Source: JAAXPZ01 sp965215705 (GTDB taxonomy: Bacteria; Campylobacterota; Campylobacteria; Campylobacterales; Sulfurovaceae). From it: a DNA stretch of 64,000 nt. The DNA is taken from NCBI GenBank assembly GCA_965215705.1, contig CBDCEE010000003.1:1364001-1428000 (forward strand). The letters run 5' to 3'. Shown piece after piece: positions 16,945 to 25,943 of this stretch (positions within the stretch are counted from its first letter, which is position 1; the number at the start of each line of letters is the position of its first letter). The position numbers were made by a program, and so were the translations under genes. The notes under the pieces were generated by a model that saw nothing but the letters and a program-made list of their open reading frames with translations, did not search any database and was not told where the DNA came from.

Positions 16945-17190
16945 ATGTTTACAATTAATATAGAGAAAGAGTGTGGATGCTTCAAGAAAAGCGACCTCAG
17001 CAATCATCAACACATAGCATCAAAAGATGATGCCCTCATGGAGGCACAAGAGATGGTCGGTCATATGAATGAGAACTTCTGCCAGAAGCATGAGTTTGTA
17101 CTCTTTGAAGAGGGGTCAAACTTTTCTATCCGAGTAGATGAGAGAGCCCAGGCACACAGTGGATGCTGTGGTGGTGGGCACTGTTCGTAA
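16945..17190 (+). CDS. Small Cys-rich protein divergent from the Fdh-like gene
   Basis: 81 residues. Cysteines occur at the N-terminus (ECGCFKKSD), in the middle (NFCQKHEF) and in a C-terminal tail with SGCCGGGHCS. This arrangement suggests metal or Fe-S binding. I do not recognise the family. It is divergent from the Fdh-like gene with 127 bp between the starts, so a shared regulatory region and a role with that enzyme are possible but unproven. A BIME repeat starts 11 bp after its stop. Confidence 0.7.
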   Translation: MFTINIEKECGCFKKSDLSNHQHIASKDDALMEAQEMVGHMNENFCQKHEFVLFEEGSNFSIRVDERAQAHSGCCGGGHCS

Positions 17191-17200
17191 TCTTTATACC

Positions 17201-17264
17201 GTAGGGGTAAACCCTCGTGGTTACCCTTTTATCATATTGGGCGACCACAAGGGATTGCCCCTAC
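17201..17264. repeat. REP/inverted-REP pair (BIME-like)
   Basis: A GTAG-headed REP (17201-17226, arms GGGTAA and TTACCC) and an inverted copy (17239-17264) ending in CCCCTAC. It fills the gap between the small Cys-rich gene and yajQ, whose stops converge on it. Confidence 0.7.
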
Positions 17265-17271
17265 ATCGAAG

Positions 17272-17769
17272 CTATTTAAAATTTCCAAACACCAACGGTG
17301 CTTTGAGATCCAACCCTTTGACTTCAGCCATCACAGCCTGAAGATCATCGATCTTCTTCCCTGATACACGTACTTCATCTCCCTGGATAGAAGGAGTGAC
17401 TTTCACCTGCATCGCTTTGATCGCCTTGACGATCTCTTTGGCTTCGGCTTTGTCGATGGTATCTACGATACGATAGATGACCTTAGTATTGCCACCACTG
17501 ATGCCTTCTGTCTTCACCTCTTCAAGCGATTTTCCAGCGATCCCTCTTTTGATCAGTTTAGAGATCAGTATATCTTTTAATGCATCAATCTTCTGATCAC
17601 TTGAGGAGCTAAGGGAGAGTGTTTTTGCCTGTTCGTTCAGATTTATCTCCGCTTTTACACCCTTAAAATCAAAGCGTGTTGCCACCTCTTTCTCAGCCAT
17701 CACGATCGCATTTTTCATCTCCATCATATCCAGCTTCGCTGTGATATCAAAATAGTGGTCTTTTGCCAT
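17272..17769 (-). CDS. yajQ: YajQ-family nucleotide-binding protein
   Basis: 165 residues, the usual length. Start MAKDHYFDITAKLDMMEMKNA and internal ATRFDFKG, plus the terminal VFGNF, match YajQ/UPF0234. The family has two ferredoxin-like domains, and some members bind cyclic-di-GMP. The role in this organism is unknown. Confidence 0.93.
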   Translation of the reverse strand: MAKDHYFDITAKLDMMEMKNAIVMAEKEVATRFDFKGVKAEINLNEQAKTLSLSSSSDQKIDALKDILISKLIKRGIAGKSLEEVKTEGISGGNTKVIYRIVDTIDKAEAKEIVKAIKAMQVKVTPSIQGDEVRVSGKKIDDLQAVMAEVKGLDLKAPLVFGNFK

Positions 17770-17786
17770 GTTTTATCCTTTTACTT

Positions 17787-18167
17787 CTAACATTTTTTCA
17801 TAACATCTTTGTCAAAACTTATTTTACCATAACCTTCTAGTTTGGCTTTTGTACAGATAAGCGCATCAACAAAATCTATATTTTTATCACAGAATATTGT
17901 GAGTGCTTCTATCAAAATATATTTATTACTGTTGACTACACCTCGTAGAGACAATATCTCTTTCAAAGATTGGACTGTCTCTTTTTTGGGTTCTTTATAC
18001 ATACCTTTCATAACAAATAATACTTCCATAATCACCTCACCGAGTATTTCTACTTGTAGCTCATTATGATAAACTTTATTAAGCACCTCTACACTCTCAA
18101 GGTGCAAGGTTTCAATATCAGCAGCTAAAAATCTGATAATCACATTGGTATCAATCAGTGAAACCAT
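17787..18167 (-). CDS. PIN-domain toxin (VapC-like RNase)
   Basis: 126 residues. The PIN acidic residues are visible: Asp6 in SLIDTNVIIRF, Glu in ILGEVIMEV, Asp in DFVDALI and Asp in SFDKDV. PIN toxins are Mg-dependent RNases. The gene overlaps the upstream antitoxin gene by 17 bp, the usual layout of a type II toxin-antitoxin pair. It sits at the edge of an AT-rich accessory stretch. Confidence 0.88.
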   Translation of the reverse strand: MVSLIDTNVIIRFLAADIETLHLESVEVLNKVYHNELQVEILGEVIMEVLFVMKGMYKEPKKETVQSLKEILSLRGVVNSNKYILIEALTIFCDKNIDFVDALICTKAKLEGYGKISFDKDVMKKC

Positions 18168-18420
18168 ATTTTTCTTTCATAGCTTCCATCATTGCATCCT
18201 CTTTTGCCTTTTCCAAGTCCTCTATCACTATACCTCTTTTTTGGGCTCTTTGCTGAAATTTGCGTGACATCTCCTCAATCATATTATGCCTATCATGGTT
18301 TACTGGATATATCACAGCTACTTCTCTATTTTTACGCTTATCTATGATGGTCAATGCTTCTGTCAAATGGGTCAAGATACCCATATTTTTCTGTAGCTCA
18401 CCTATACCGATGGTTTGCAT
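18151..18420 (-). CDS. Antitoxin partner of the PIN toxin (Phd/YefM-like)
   Basis: 89 residues. The N-terminus MQTIGIGELQKNMGILTHLTEALTIIDKRKNREVAVIYP has the strand-helix-strand pattern of Phd/YefM-type DNA-binding domains. The C-terminus is charged and helical, suited to wrapping the toxin. It precedes and overlaps the toxin gene. Autorepression is expected for the family. Confidence 0.82.
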   Translation of the reverse strand: MQTIGIGELQKNMGILTHLTEALTIIDKRKNREVAVIYPVNHDRHNMIEEMSRKFQQRAQKRGIVIEDLEKAKEDAMMEAMKEKYGFTD

Positions 18421-18536
18421 TAGGGCTCCTTTTATATAAACTTTATTTTATTATATATAAATATAGAGTATTTGTCAAATCTTTATCTTGCGTCATTTAT
18501 AATTTTAGTTTTTGTTTGCTATAGAGTGATCTAAAG

Positions 18537-19520
18537 TTACTTTTTCTTTCTAATCTTTCTTCTTTTTTTCGTATGATTTTTCTTCGGAAATGCCTTATTT
18601 TCCCTATTCTTCTTAGTTTTATTTTCTATTTGCATACTAGGCAATAATTTAATTTCTAATTTATCCATTACTTTTTCAAGAATATTCAATACAAACATTA
18701 TACTTACAATATCATCTGAGATTCCATTTGAATATTCTTGTCTAATTTCTGCCCAACGTTTTAACTCTCTATATTGGTTAAAATATTTTTGAATATTTGC
18801 TAAATTTTCTTTATTCTCTTCTACATATAATTCTGCTTTACTATAATTCCATTCATTTCTAATAGAATTTGGACGTTTCCACTTTTTATCGCTAGTCATA
18901 ATCTTTTTAAATCTTCTAGTTCTAGCTATTACATCCGAATCACTACTATCAAAACTTAATAATTTAGCTAAATTATACCAAGATAACTCATGAGGTTTAC
19001 CTCCGCCATTTATGCAAGTTATTTTAATTGTATTTGGTTCACTACATAAAGACATTTCACCATAAAAGTTTTTTACATCTGATTCTTTAAATTCTAAAGC
19101 TACCCTATTATTAATAGCTTCATTTTTAGTAAATAAAATATTTTTTTCATTTTTGTCAAAATTAAAATTAAAATATCCTGCTAAGTTTGCAATTTCATTA
19201 CTTGCAAAATACGCTCCATAATACATCGTAATTAAAAGCCATGCAATTGATTGAGAATTTTTTAATTTATTCGCTTCACTTATCTGTATTTTAAATCGTC
19301 TATTATTATAATAAAAATTGTTAATTAGGATTTCATGAAAATCTATAAAATCCATATAAATATGAAACTTATTTTTTTCCACTATCTTTATTGAAATATC
19401 TCTATTCTCTAAAATACTCCTCTTAAGATTGGATGCTGGTTTATATTCAACATCCTTTGCCTCAAAGTCCATTTGTGCAAGATTAGAAAATATTTTCCTT
19501 TCAATAATTGAAATTGGCAT
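18537..19520 (-). CDS. Unknown protein, partner of the DGQHR gene
   Basis: 327 residues, not recognised. The centre is helical (SIAWLLITMYYGAYFASNEIANLAG). The C-terminal tail is strongly basic (about 25 residues rich in Lys/Arg), which suggests nucleic-acid or ribosome contact. The coding sequence is much richer in A/T than the flanking housekeeping genes, a sign of transfer. It starts 2 bp after the stop of the DGQHR gene, so the two are one unit. There is no nuclease, helicase or methylase motif I can point to. Confidence 0.75.
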   Translation of the reverse strand: MPISIIERKIFSNLAQMDFEAKDVEYKPASNLKRSILENRDISIKIVEKNKFHIYMDFIDFHEILINNFYYNNRRFKIQISEANKLKNSQSIAWLLITMYYGAYFASNEIANLAGYFNFNFDKNEKNILFTKNEAINNRVALEFKESDVKNFYGEMSLCSEPNTIKITCINGGGKPHELSWYNLAKLLSFDSSDSDVIARTRRFKKIMTSDKKWKRPNSIRNEWNYSKAELYVEENKENLANIQKYFNQYRELKRWAEIRQEYSNGISDDIVSIMFVLNILEKVMDKLEIKLLPSMQIENKTKKNRENKAFPKKNHTKKRRKIRKKK

Positions 19521-19522
19521 AT

Positions 19523-20494
19523 CTACGAAAATAAGTTACCAAAATTCTCTAAACTATTAAAATTCGTTTCTATGCGTGATTTAATTTCTTCTGTTAATTC
19601 TTTATCTGCTGCTTTTCCGGTACCCTTATATTCATCAAAATCAATATCTTTTATAGGGTTTATCACATTAATAAAATTTTCTACTTGTAAATTACCCTTC
19701 ATCACAACACGGTTATAAATCATATCAAAATTATTAAATATCGCATTAAAAAATACAGTGGTAGTTAACCTTTTTGAATCACCAAAATTATCAGTTAATA
19801 TTATATCTATGGCTTTTAAGAAATTTTTTAATAGCATATATTTTTCATCTAAATTAAATACATTCATTGGTTCTTTGTCTAAAAGCGGGTCAATCACTTG
19901 CTGAAAAGGGACATGAGATAATTTTCCAGGAACACTAGTAGTACTAGATAACCTATTAAACAACGGTGATTCGGGGTCTTCATTTAATTTATTAAACAAT
20001 TGTAATCGTATTTCATCTTTACTTCCGGGCTCAGATAAAAATTTTGTTAACTCTATTCGAAGTGTCTTTGGTACACCTTTTTGCTTAGAATTAACATCTA
20101 AAAAGTATTGGACTTCTTCGGGGATTTCTAAATGATTAAAAATATATACAGGGATTTTAATTTCATTTTCTGCATATTCAGCACCATATAAACGATGTTG
20201 TCCATCAATAACAAAAAAGCTATCATCATGCTCATCAAAAGAAATTTCATTATTAGAAAAAGTTAAATTTGAATTACTTTGTGCACTTAAAATAATACAT
20301 CCAGGAATAATACCACCATCATTTATATACTGTGCAATATCTTTGGCTCTTTTCTCACTAAGAAGTCTTTGATACCCTTTTTTATCTTCCGCTGCTCGAG
20401 AAACAATAGAATGCTTAAATACATCTTTGGCATCCATTACGGCTATATAACATTCTTTATCCCCAATTGATATGTCTATCGCAGGTACATTCAT
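19523..20494 (-). CDS. DGQHR-domain protein (DndB-like)
   Basis: 323 residues. The signature FFVIDGQHRLYGAEYAE lies at about residues 90-106, followed by VQYFLDVNSKQKGVP, both typical of DGQHR/DndB-type proteins. DndB represses the DNA phosphorothioation genes, but no dndA, C, D or E is present, so this is a stand-alone member. Its low-GC coding sequence and its insertion directly after hom (start 18 bp past the hom stop) mark it as accessory. A defence or regulatory role is inference. Confidence 0.82.
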   Translation of the reverse strand: MNVPAIDISIGDKECYIAVMDAKDVFKHSIVSRAAEDKKGYQRLLSEKRAKDIAQYINDGGIIPGCIILSAQSNSNLTFSNNEISFDEHDDSFFVIDGQHRLYGAEYAENEIKIPVYIFNHLEIPEEVQYFLDVNSKQKGVPKTLRIELTKFLSEPGSKDEIRLQLFNKLNEDPESPLFNRLSSTTSVPGKLSHVPFQQVIDPLLDKEPMNVFNLDEKYMLLKNFLKAIDIILTDNFGDSKRLTTTVFFNAIFNNFDMIYNRVVMKGNLQVENFINVINPIKDIDFDEYKGTGKAADKELTEEIKSRIETNFNSLENFGNLFS

Positions 20495-20512
20495 AATTAT
20501 TCCTTTAAAATA

Positions 20513-21775
20513 TTACTTCTCAATCCTCATCATAGCAATCTCACCACGTACCACATCAAGCTTACCAAGTGCTGCGATCGCGTCCTGCATCTCACTCTCT
20601 TGACATGTATGGGTGGTAAAGAGCAGTTTAGCTACAGAGACATCATCTGTAGGTTTTTGCAACATAGTCTCGATAGAAATCTCATACTTTTGCAACTCAC
20701 TTGTAATCGCAGCCAATACGCCACTCTCATCCGCTACCTGAAGGCGAATATAATACTGTGTGACGATCTCCTCTCTAGGCAAGAGTTTGAAGCCACTCTC
20801 CAGCCCTTTTTTGTAGCCTAGCATCGGACCTTGGTTGCCCCTGACGATATCCACGATATCCGCGATCACCGCAGAAGCAGTCGCATCGCCACCAGCACCG
20901 GCACCATAGTACATCGTCTCACCTACTCTGTCACCGACTACAGAGACAGCATTCATTACACCGTCTACTTTGGCGATCATAGAGCTCTGTGGAATCATTG
21001 TTGGATGCACTCTCAGTTCGATACCATGCTCTGCTTTTTTGGCGATACCCAGCAGTTTGATCTCGTAGCCAAACTCCTTGGCGAATGCCACATCTGTTTG
21101 GGTGATATTTTCAATCCCCTCGATGAGGATGTCTTCCGGCTTGGCGTCGATCCCATAAGCAATACTAGCCAAGATCAGTAGCTTGTGTGAGGCATCGAAT
21201 CCACCCACATCAAAGGTAGGATCCGCTTCTGCATAGCCTAACTCCTGCGCTTCTTTGAGGATCGCATCGTATTGGGCACCCTCTTGGATCATCTTGGTGA
21301 GCATATAGTTGGTCGTACCGTTCATGATCCCCTGGATCGATTCGATATGGTTGGCAGCCAAACCATTGCGCAGCGCTCCGATGATCGGAATCCCGCCAGC
21401 AGTGCTCGCCTCATACATCAAGGGAAGATCCCCTGCAATCGATTGAAGTGCATAACGGTGATAGGCCAGCAACGCTTTGTTGGCAGTGACAACTGCTTTA
21501 CCGTTTTCTAGTGCTTTTTTTACCAGTACATAAGGCTCTTCCACCCCACCCATCAGCTCTACAACGATATCGATTTCAGGATCATTGATCACATCCAGAG
21601 GATTATCCGAGAGGGTGATATCTACATCTCTCTCTTTGGAGAGATTTTTAACCACGCCTGACTTGACGACGATCTTTTTACCTGCCCTTGCTTCGATAAT
21701 GTCTGCATTGGCTTGGAGTATATTTGCTACACTCGCCCCTACAGTTCCTACACCTAATATCCCTATCTTTATCAT
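20513..21775 (-). CDS. hom: Homoserine dehydrogenase
   Basis: 420 residues. The NAD(P) motif GILGVGTVGASVANIL is at 4-19. The catalytic region includes STAGGIPIIGALRNGLAANHI and GIMNGTTNYMLTKM. A C-terminal ACT domain (about 345-420) suggests feedback control by threonine. It makes homoserine for threonine and methionine. Its ATG overlaps the stop of the upstream aminotransferase by 4 bp (ATGA). Confidence 0.96.
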   Translation of the reverse strand: MIKIGILGVGTVGASVANILQANADIIEARAGKKIVVKSGVVKNLSKERDVDITLSDNPLDVINDPEIDIVVELMGGVEEPYVLVKKALENGKAVVTANKALLAYHRYALQSIAGDLPLMYEASTAGGIPIIGALRNGLAANHIESIQGIMNGTTNYMLTKMIQEGAQYDAILKEAQELGYAEADPTFDVGGFDASHKLLILASIAYGIDAKPEDILIEGIENITQTDVAFAKEFGYEIKLLGIAKKAEHGIELRVHPTMIPQSSMIAKVDGVMNAVSVVGDRVGETMYYGAGAGGDATASAVIADIVDIVRGNQGPMLGYKKGLESGFKLLPREEIVTQYYIRLQVADESGVLAAITSELQKYEISIETMLQKPTDDVSVAKLLFTTHTCQESEMQDAIAALGKLDVVRGEIAMMRIEK

Positions 21776-23004
21776 GCTTTTTTCTTTTCCTCTTCCACTG
21801 TTTTCAGGAATTTCTTGATATTTCTTGCTGCTTGTCTGATACGGTTTTCATTTTCGATCAGTGCGATTCTGACATATTTATCACCATATTTGCCAAATCC
21901 GATCCCTGGACTCACTGCTACACCTGCTTCTCGTAACAGCCGCTTGGCAAACTCCAGACTACCCATATCCTGACAGATCTCGGGGATCTTCCCCCAGATA
22001 AACATACTGGCATTGGGTTTACCCATCTTCCAGCCTGCATTGGCAAAAGACTCCAGCATCACATCTCGTCGCTTGAGATAGCGTGGGATGATCTGTTCAT
22101 CTGGTACATATCCATGCTCATCCAGTGCCACGGTCGCCGCTACCTGAATCGGCGTGAACATCCCGTAGTCCAACCATGACTTAATACTCTGCAACGCACC
22201 TATCAGCTTCTTGTTTCCAACGATAAATCCTACTCTCCAGCCTGCCATATTGTAGCTCTTGGAGAGTGTGTATGCCTCTACTGCCACATCTTTAGCACCT
22301 TCTACTTCCAGAATAGAAGGGGTTTTGTAGCCTTCAAAAGTGATATCTGCATACGCAATATCGGAAATAATATAAAAACGTTTCTCTCTTGCCAATGCTA
22401 CGATACGCTCATAGAACTCAGGGGTCACTGTTGCAGTGGTTGGGTTATGCGGGAAGTTAAGCACCAGAAACTTCGCTTTTGGCAGAGAGTTATTGAGTGC
22501 TTCATTGAGATCCTCAAAAAAACGCTCCTCATCTACCTCAAAAGTCTGCTCATCAAAAACCAACGGCATCTTCTCCACATTGGCACCGGCAAGGATAAAC
22601 GCCTGTGAATGGATCGGATAGGTAGGGTCAGGCACGATCGCCACATCACCAGGGTTGGAGATCGCTTGTACCAGGTGCACATACCCCTCTTTACTTCCCA
22701 TCGTCGCGACCACTTCTGTCTCTACATCCAGATCCACATTGTACTTTCTCTTGTACCAGTTGACCATTGCCAGACGTAGTTTATAAATACCTTTGCTGGC
22801 GCTATACCCATGTGTTTTATCTCGCTGTGCTGTCTCACAGAGCTTATCGATGATCGGCTGGGGTGTTCTCGCATCAGGATTTCCCATGGAGAAGTCTATA
22901 ATATCCTCTCCTGCCCTACGTGCTGCCATTTTGATCTCATTGATCTCTGCAAATATATATTTGGGTAATCTATTTATCTTTTCAAACTGTATTTCATCAA
23001 ACAT
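21772..23004 (-). CDS. Class I/II aminotransferase (AlaC/LL-DAP aminotransferase-like)
   Basis: 410 residues, fold-type I PLP enzyme. The PLP lysine is in SKSYNMAGWRVGF. FSMGNPDARTPQPI, PTYPIHSQAFILAGA and LNFPHNPTTATV are conserved landmarks. Such proteins transaminate alanine, aspartate or LL-diaminopimelate, and the exact substrate cannot be settled from the sequence. Position next to hom favours a role in aspartate-family amino acids. Confidence 0.88.
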   Translation of the reverse strand: MFDEIQFEKINRLPKYIFAEINEIKMAARRAGEDIIDFSMGNPDARTPQPIIDKLCETAQRDKTHGYSASKGIYKLRLAMVNWYKRKYNVDLDVETEVVATMGSKEGYVHLVQAISNPGDVAIVPDPTYPIHSQAFILAGANVEKMPLVFDEQTFEVDEERFFEDLNEALNNSLPKAKFLVLNFPHNPTTATVTPEFYERIVALAREKRFYIISDIAYADITFEGYKTPSILEVEGAKDVAVEAYTLSKSYNMAGWRVGFIVGNKKLIGALQSIKSWLDYGMFTPIQVAATVALDEHGYVPDEQIIPRYLKRRDVMLESFANAGWKMGKPNASMFIWGKIPEICQDMGSLEFAKRLLREAGVAVSPGIGFGKYGDKYVRIALIENENRIRQAARNIKKFLKTVEEEKKKA

Positions 23005-23013
23005 CTTTTCTTC

Positions 23014-24159
23014 CTACCACACTGTACTTTTATTTAATTTCTGAAATTCTTCCTGAGAGATATCTTTTACCTTACCATCCTTGATCAAAAAGTAATTTTT
23101 TCCTCTCTTTTCAGGAGTAGTAGCTTTGCCTTTAACCACAAAGTTGATCGCATTGTGCCCGGCTACAAGTATCCAGCTACCTGCAGAGGTATCAAAATCA
23201 ATATCTTCCTCTATCACTTTAGCCGCTCTCTTCATCGTACTGAGATCCGTATACCCTACCCATACTTTTTTAGTCGGGTGCAGTGTTACTATACCCATTC
23301 CTATGCTGTCTTTGGCTACTTTCTTCTCTTTTCCAGGCTTTGGCTTTGATACCACGTTTGATTGTTGAACAGGTTTTTTCGCAATAGAAACGATCTCGTC
23401 AGCATTGGTTTCATTAACCATAGATGGTACTTCAACTGCCAATGATTCATCCGCCGTGGTATCATTCGACAGGTCTTTATCTGTGTTATTGGGTTCTCTT
23501 TCCTGCGCGATGATCTCTTTCTGCTCTTCTTTTACATCACGGATAATCTGCTCTTCGGCAGTAGAGTCATTTGTCTCATCACTATTTTGGTCTTGACTTG
23601 ACGCAGTATTCGCCTGTGCTTCTTGTGATGTAGATTGTGTAGTATTCTTCTCTGTATCACTTTGTGCCCATACCCCTTCGGTAGAAACAGGCACATTGTC
23701 GGTATCCAATGTACTACTATTGCCCAGCCACTCTTGTGCTTGATTGACAATAGAGCCTATAAAGCTTGTACTACTTGCTGTCGTATTTGTATCTTGCCCC
23801 TCTCCCTTGTTGGCAAAAAAATACCATGCGCCATATCCCACAGCAAAAAGTATCAAGAGCATCAAGAGCTTTGAGGTCTTACCACCCATATATTCACCAG
23901 ATTCAGGAACCGTAACCACAAGCTTGGCATCAAACGCTTCATCCGGATAAGAGGAGAAATACTCTGCACACTCTTCTTTCAATGTACTCAGCTCAATACT
24001 GAATTCCCTCTCCAGAATAGAGATAAACCCCAATGCTTTGACACGCTTCATATCAGAAAAGTCACGATGCACCAACTTCTCTATATTTTCAACAGAGAGT
24101 CGTGTTCTTTTGCTGATCGTTGCGATACTGTTCTCTTCTATGATTTCATTTAGTTGCAT
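23014..24159 (-). CDS. RodZ-like HTH/transmembrane protein
   Basis: 381 residues. The N-terminal helix-turn-helix-like region (about 1-60, IIEENSIATISKRTRLSVENIEKLV) is cytoplasmic. One membrane segment at about 97-113 (LLMLLILFAVGYGAWYFF) follows. A long Ser/Thr/Asn/Gln/Glu-rich linker (about 120-280) leads to a beta-rich C-terminal domain. This order matches RodZ, which links MreB to the cell envelope, but similarity in the HTH is weak. The gene overlaps the rlmB gene by 14 bp. Confidence 0.6.
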   Translation of the reverse strand: MQLNEIIEENSIATISKRTRLSVENIEKLVHRDFSDMKRVKALGFISILEREFSIELSTLKEECAEYFSSYPDEAFDAKLVVTVPESGEYMGGKTSKLLMLLILFAVGYGAWYFFANKGEGQDTNTTASSTSFIGSIVNQAQEWLGNSSTLDTDNVPVSTEGVWAQSDTEKNTTQSTSQEAQANTASSQDQNSDETNDSTAEEQIIRDVKEEQKEIIAQEREPNNTDKDLSNDTTADESLAVEVPSMVNETNADEIVSIAKKPVQQSNVVSKPKPGKEKKVAKDSIGMGIVTLHPTKKVWVGYTDLSTMKRAAKVIEEDIDFDTSAGSWILVAGHNAINFVVKGKATTPEKRGKNYFLIKDGKVKDISQEEFQKLNKSTVW

Positions 24160-24832
24160 AACCCATCCTGTGTATTAGTATTGCTGCTGCTGCACTGACA
24201 TTCAGTGAATCAAATGTTCTCTTCATGGTGATAGAAACCGTTTTATCCAGCTTGCTCCGCACTTTTTTAGAGAGTCCTTTATCTTCGCTTCCCAAGACCA
24301 AGATCCTCTTGTTCTCAACGAAGAGCTTTTCCAGCGGTTCGCCTTCCATAGACGCACCATAACTCACAAATCCTACCTGCCCAAGCTCATTAAAAAGATC
24401 AAGAATATTGGAATGTATCATAAAAGGCATATCGAACATGGCTCCGGAGCTTGTGCGGGTAATAGCCGCCAGGTTAAGCTGCTTCACCCCTGTTGCTATC
24501 ACACCATCCGCACCAAGGGCATACGCTGATCTGATAATCGCACCGATATTCCCAACATCTGTCAGCCCATCAAGCACAATGATAAAGTCACCTTGCTTCA
24601 TCTGCTCCAGAGATGCCATCTCTACTTCTGCCATCTCTACCAGTATTCCTTGGTGATTTCCACCTTTGCTCATCGCTTGAGCCCAACGGTTCTCTAGGAA
24701 TTTTATCTGGGGCTTATACTTCTCGTACAGAGGCTGAGGGAGTATCCCCTTTTTTGCTACATATACTGTCTCTATCTTCTCTTCATATCTCTGCAATGCA
24801 TAGAGACAGACCTGTTTTCCATAAATAATCAT
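24146..24832 (-). CDS. rlmB: 23S rRNA 2'-O-ribose methyltransferase (TrmH/RlmB family)
   Basis: 228 residues, SPOUT fold. The three family motifs are visible: GLTDVGNIGAIIRSAYALGADGVI, LVLGSEDKGLSKKVRS and VSITMKRTFDSLNVSAAAAIL. The N-terminal substrate-binding part matches RlmB, which methylates G2251 in 23S rRNA. The assignment within the family is likely but not certain. Confidence 0.88.
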   Translation of the reverse strand: MIIYGKQVCLYALQRYEEKIETVYVAKKGILPQPLYEKYKPQIKFLENRWAQAMSKGGNHQGILVEMAEVEMASLEQMKQGDFIIVLDGLTDVGNIGAIIRSAYALGADGVIATGVKQLNLAAITRTSSGAMFDMPFMIHSNILDLFNELGQVGFVSYGASMEGEPLEKLFVENKRILVLGSEDKGLSKKVRSKLDKTVSITMKRTFDSLNVSAAAAILIHRMGYATK

Positions 24833-24893
24833 GGAAGATTTTATCCAAATTTTGCTTGATTTTGGAGAGCAGACACTATTGGGTTTCTCATTT

Positions 24894-25706
24894 TTAATGT
24901 TTAATTAAATATTCATACCAGACTTTCACACTTTTTTCACTCAAGGAAGCAAGTAGTTTTGCCTTGATCTTAGGGGGCATATCAAAGTGTAAAATCTCAT
25001 TAAAGCTAAGTGATTTTTCTTCACTTAGCGATGCTTTGATGATCACAACCCACTCACCGCGGATCTCACTCTTCTCAAAAGATTTCAGAAGATTTTTTGC
25101 ACTATCGCAGTGGTATGTCTGATACTTTTTACTCATCTCTTTGGCAAGGAACAGCTCTCTCTCCGGGTCAATCATAGTGATCTCTGCCAAAAGTTTCTCT
25201 AGCCTGTGTGGTGCTTCATAGAGCATCGTGTTATAGCCATTGTCCATCGCTTCATGCAAGCTGGTACTACGCTCTTTCCCTTTGTGTGGTAAAAAACCAA
25301 AAAAGAGAAATCTACCCTCTGCAAAACCACTGGCTGCATATGCCGTCGTCACCGCTGAGGCACCGGGGAGCACATCATAGGCGATACCCTGCGCTTGGCA
25401 ATGTGCTACCAACAGCTGCCCTGGATCAGAGATCACAGGCATACCCGCATCACTCACATAGACGACTTCCTCTTGCTCCAGGACTCCCGCTACTTCTACC
25501 AGCCTCTCCCCTCCATTATGCTCATTGAAAGAGAGAAATATTGCTTCAGGGTACACCATATCAAAACGCTCCTCCAGAAGACGCAAAAGCTTTTTGGTAT
25601 GGCGGGTATCTTCACAGAGAAACAGGGTTGCTTTCTCGAAGCATCGCATCGCACGTATCGTAATGTCTTGGGGGTTTCCTATAGGAGTGGGAATAAAAGT
25701 AAGCAT
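24894..25706 (-). CDS. rsmI: 16S rRNA (cytidine1402-2'-O)-methyltransferase
   Basis: 270 residues with the tetrapyrrole-methylase fold. TFIPTPIGNPQDITIRA, LCEDTRHTKKLL, YVSDAGMPVISDPGQ and LPGASAVTTAYAASGF are diagnostic of RsmI. It modifies C1402 of 16S rRNA. It lies between rpmE and rlmB in a translation-related run. Confidence 0.95.
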   Translation of the reverse strand: MLTFIPTPIGNPQDITIRAMRCFEKATLFLCEDTRHTKKLLRLLEERFDMVYPEAIFLSFNEHNGGERLVEVAGVLEQEEVVYVSDAGMPVISDPGQLLVAHCQAQGIAYDVLPGASAVTTAYAASGFAEGRFLFFGFLPHKGKERSTSLHEAMDNGYNTMLYEAPHRLEKLLAEITMIDPERELFLAKEMSKKYQTYHCDSAKNLLKSFEKSEIRGEWVVIIKASLSEEKSLSFNEILHFDMPPKIKAKLLASLSEKSVKVWYEYLIKH

Positions 25707-25711
25707 ATTAA

Positions 25712-25736
25712 GTAGGGGCAGATTTTCTATCTGCCC
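25712..25736. repeat. Single GTAG-headed REP, rpmE-rsmI gap
   Basis: GTAG at 25712 followed by perfect 8-bp arms GGGCAGAT and ATCTGCCC with a 5-nt loop. It fills the 36-bp space between rpmE and rsmI. Confidence 0.7.
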
Positions 25737-25742
25737 ATTAGA

Positions 25743-25943
25743 TTAAGAGAGTTTGTACTTGCTCTTAAACTTCTCAACTCTACCTGCTGCATCTACAATC
25801 TTCTCAGAACCTGTGAAGAATGGGTGGCACTCATTACAGATATCGATAGATCTCTCTGCTACTGTAGACTTAGTCTCAAAGCTATTTCCGCAGGCACAAG
25901 TGACCTTGCACGCTACATATTCTGGGTGAATCTCTTTTCTCAT
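25743..25943 (-). CDS. rpmE: 50S ribosomal protein L31
   Basis: 66 residues. MRKEIHPEYVACKVTCACGN and IDICNECHPFFTG give four cysteines, the zinc-binding (C+) form of L31. The downstream genes rsmI and rlmB also serve the ribosome. The start is the ATG at 25943 with AAGGAAAT upstream. Confidence 0.95.
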   Translation of the reverse strand: MRKEIHPEYVACKVTCACGNSFETKSTVAERSIDICNECHPFFTGSEKIVDAAGRVEKFKSKYKLS

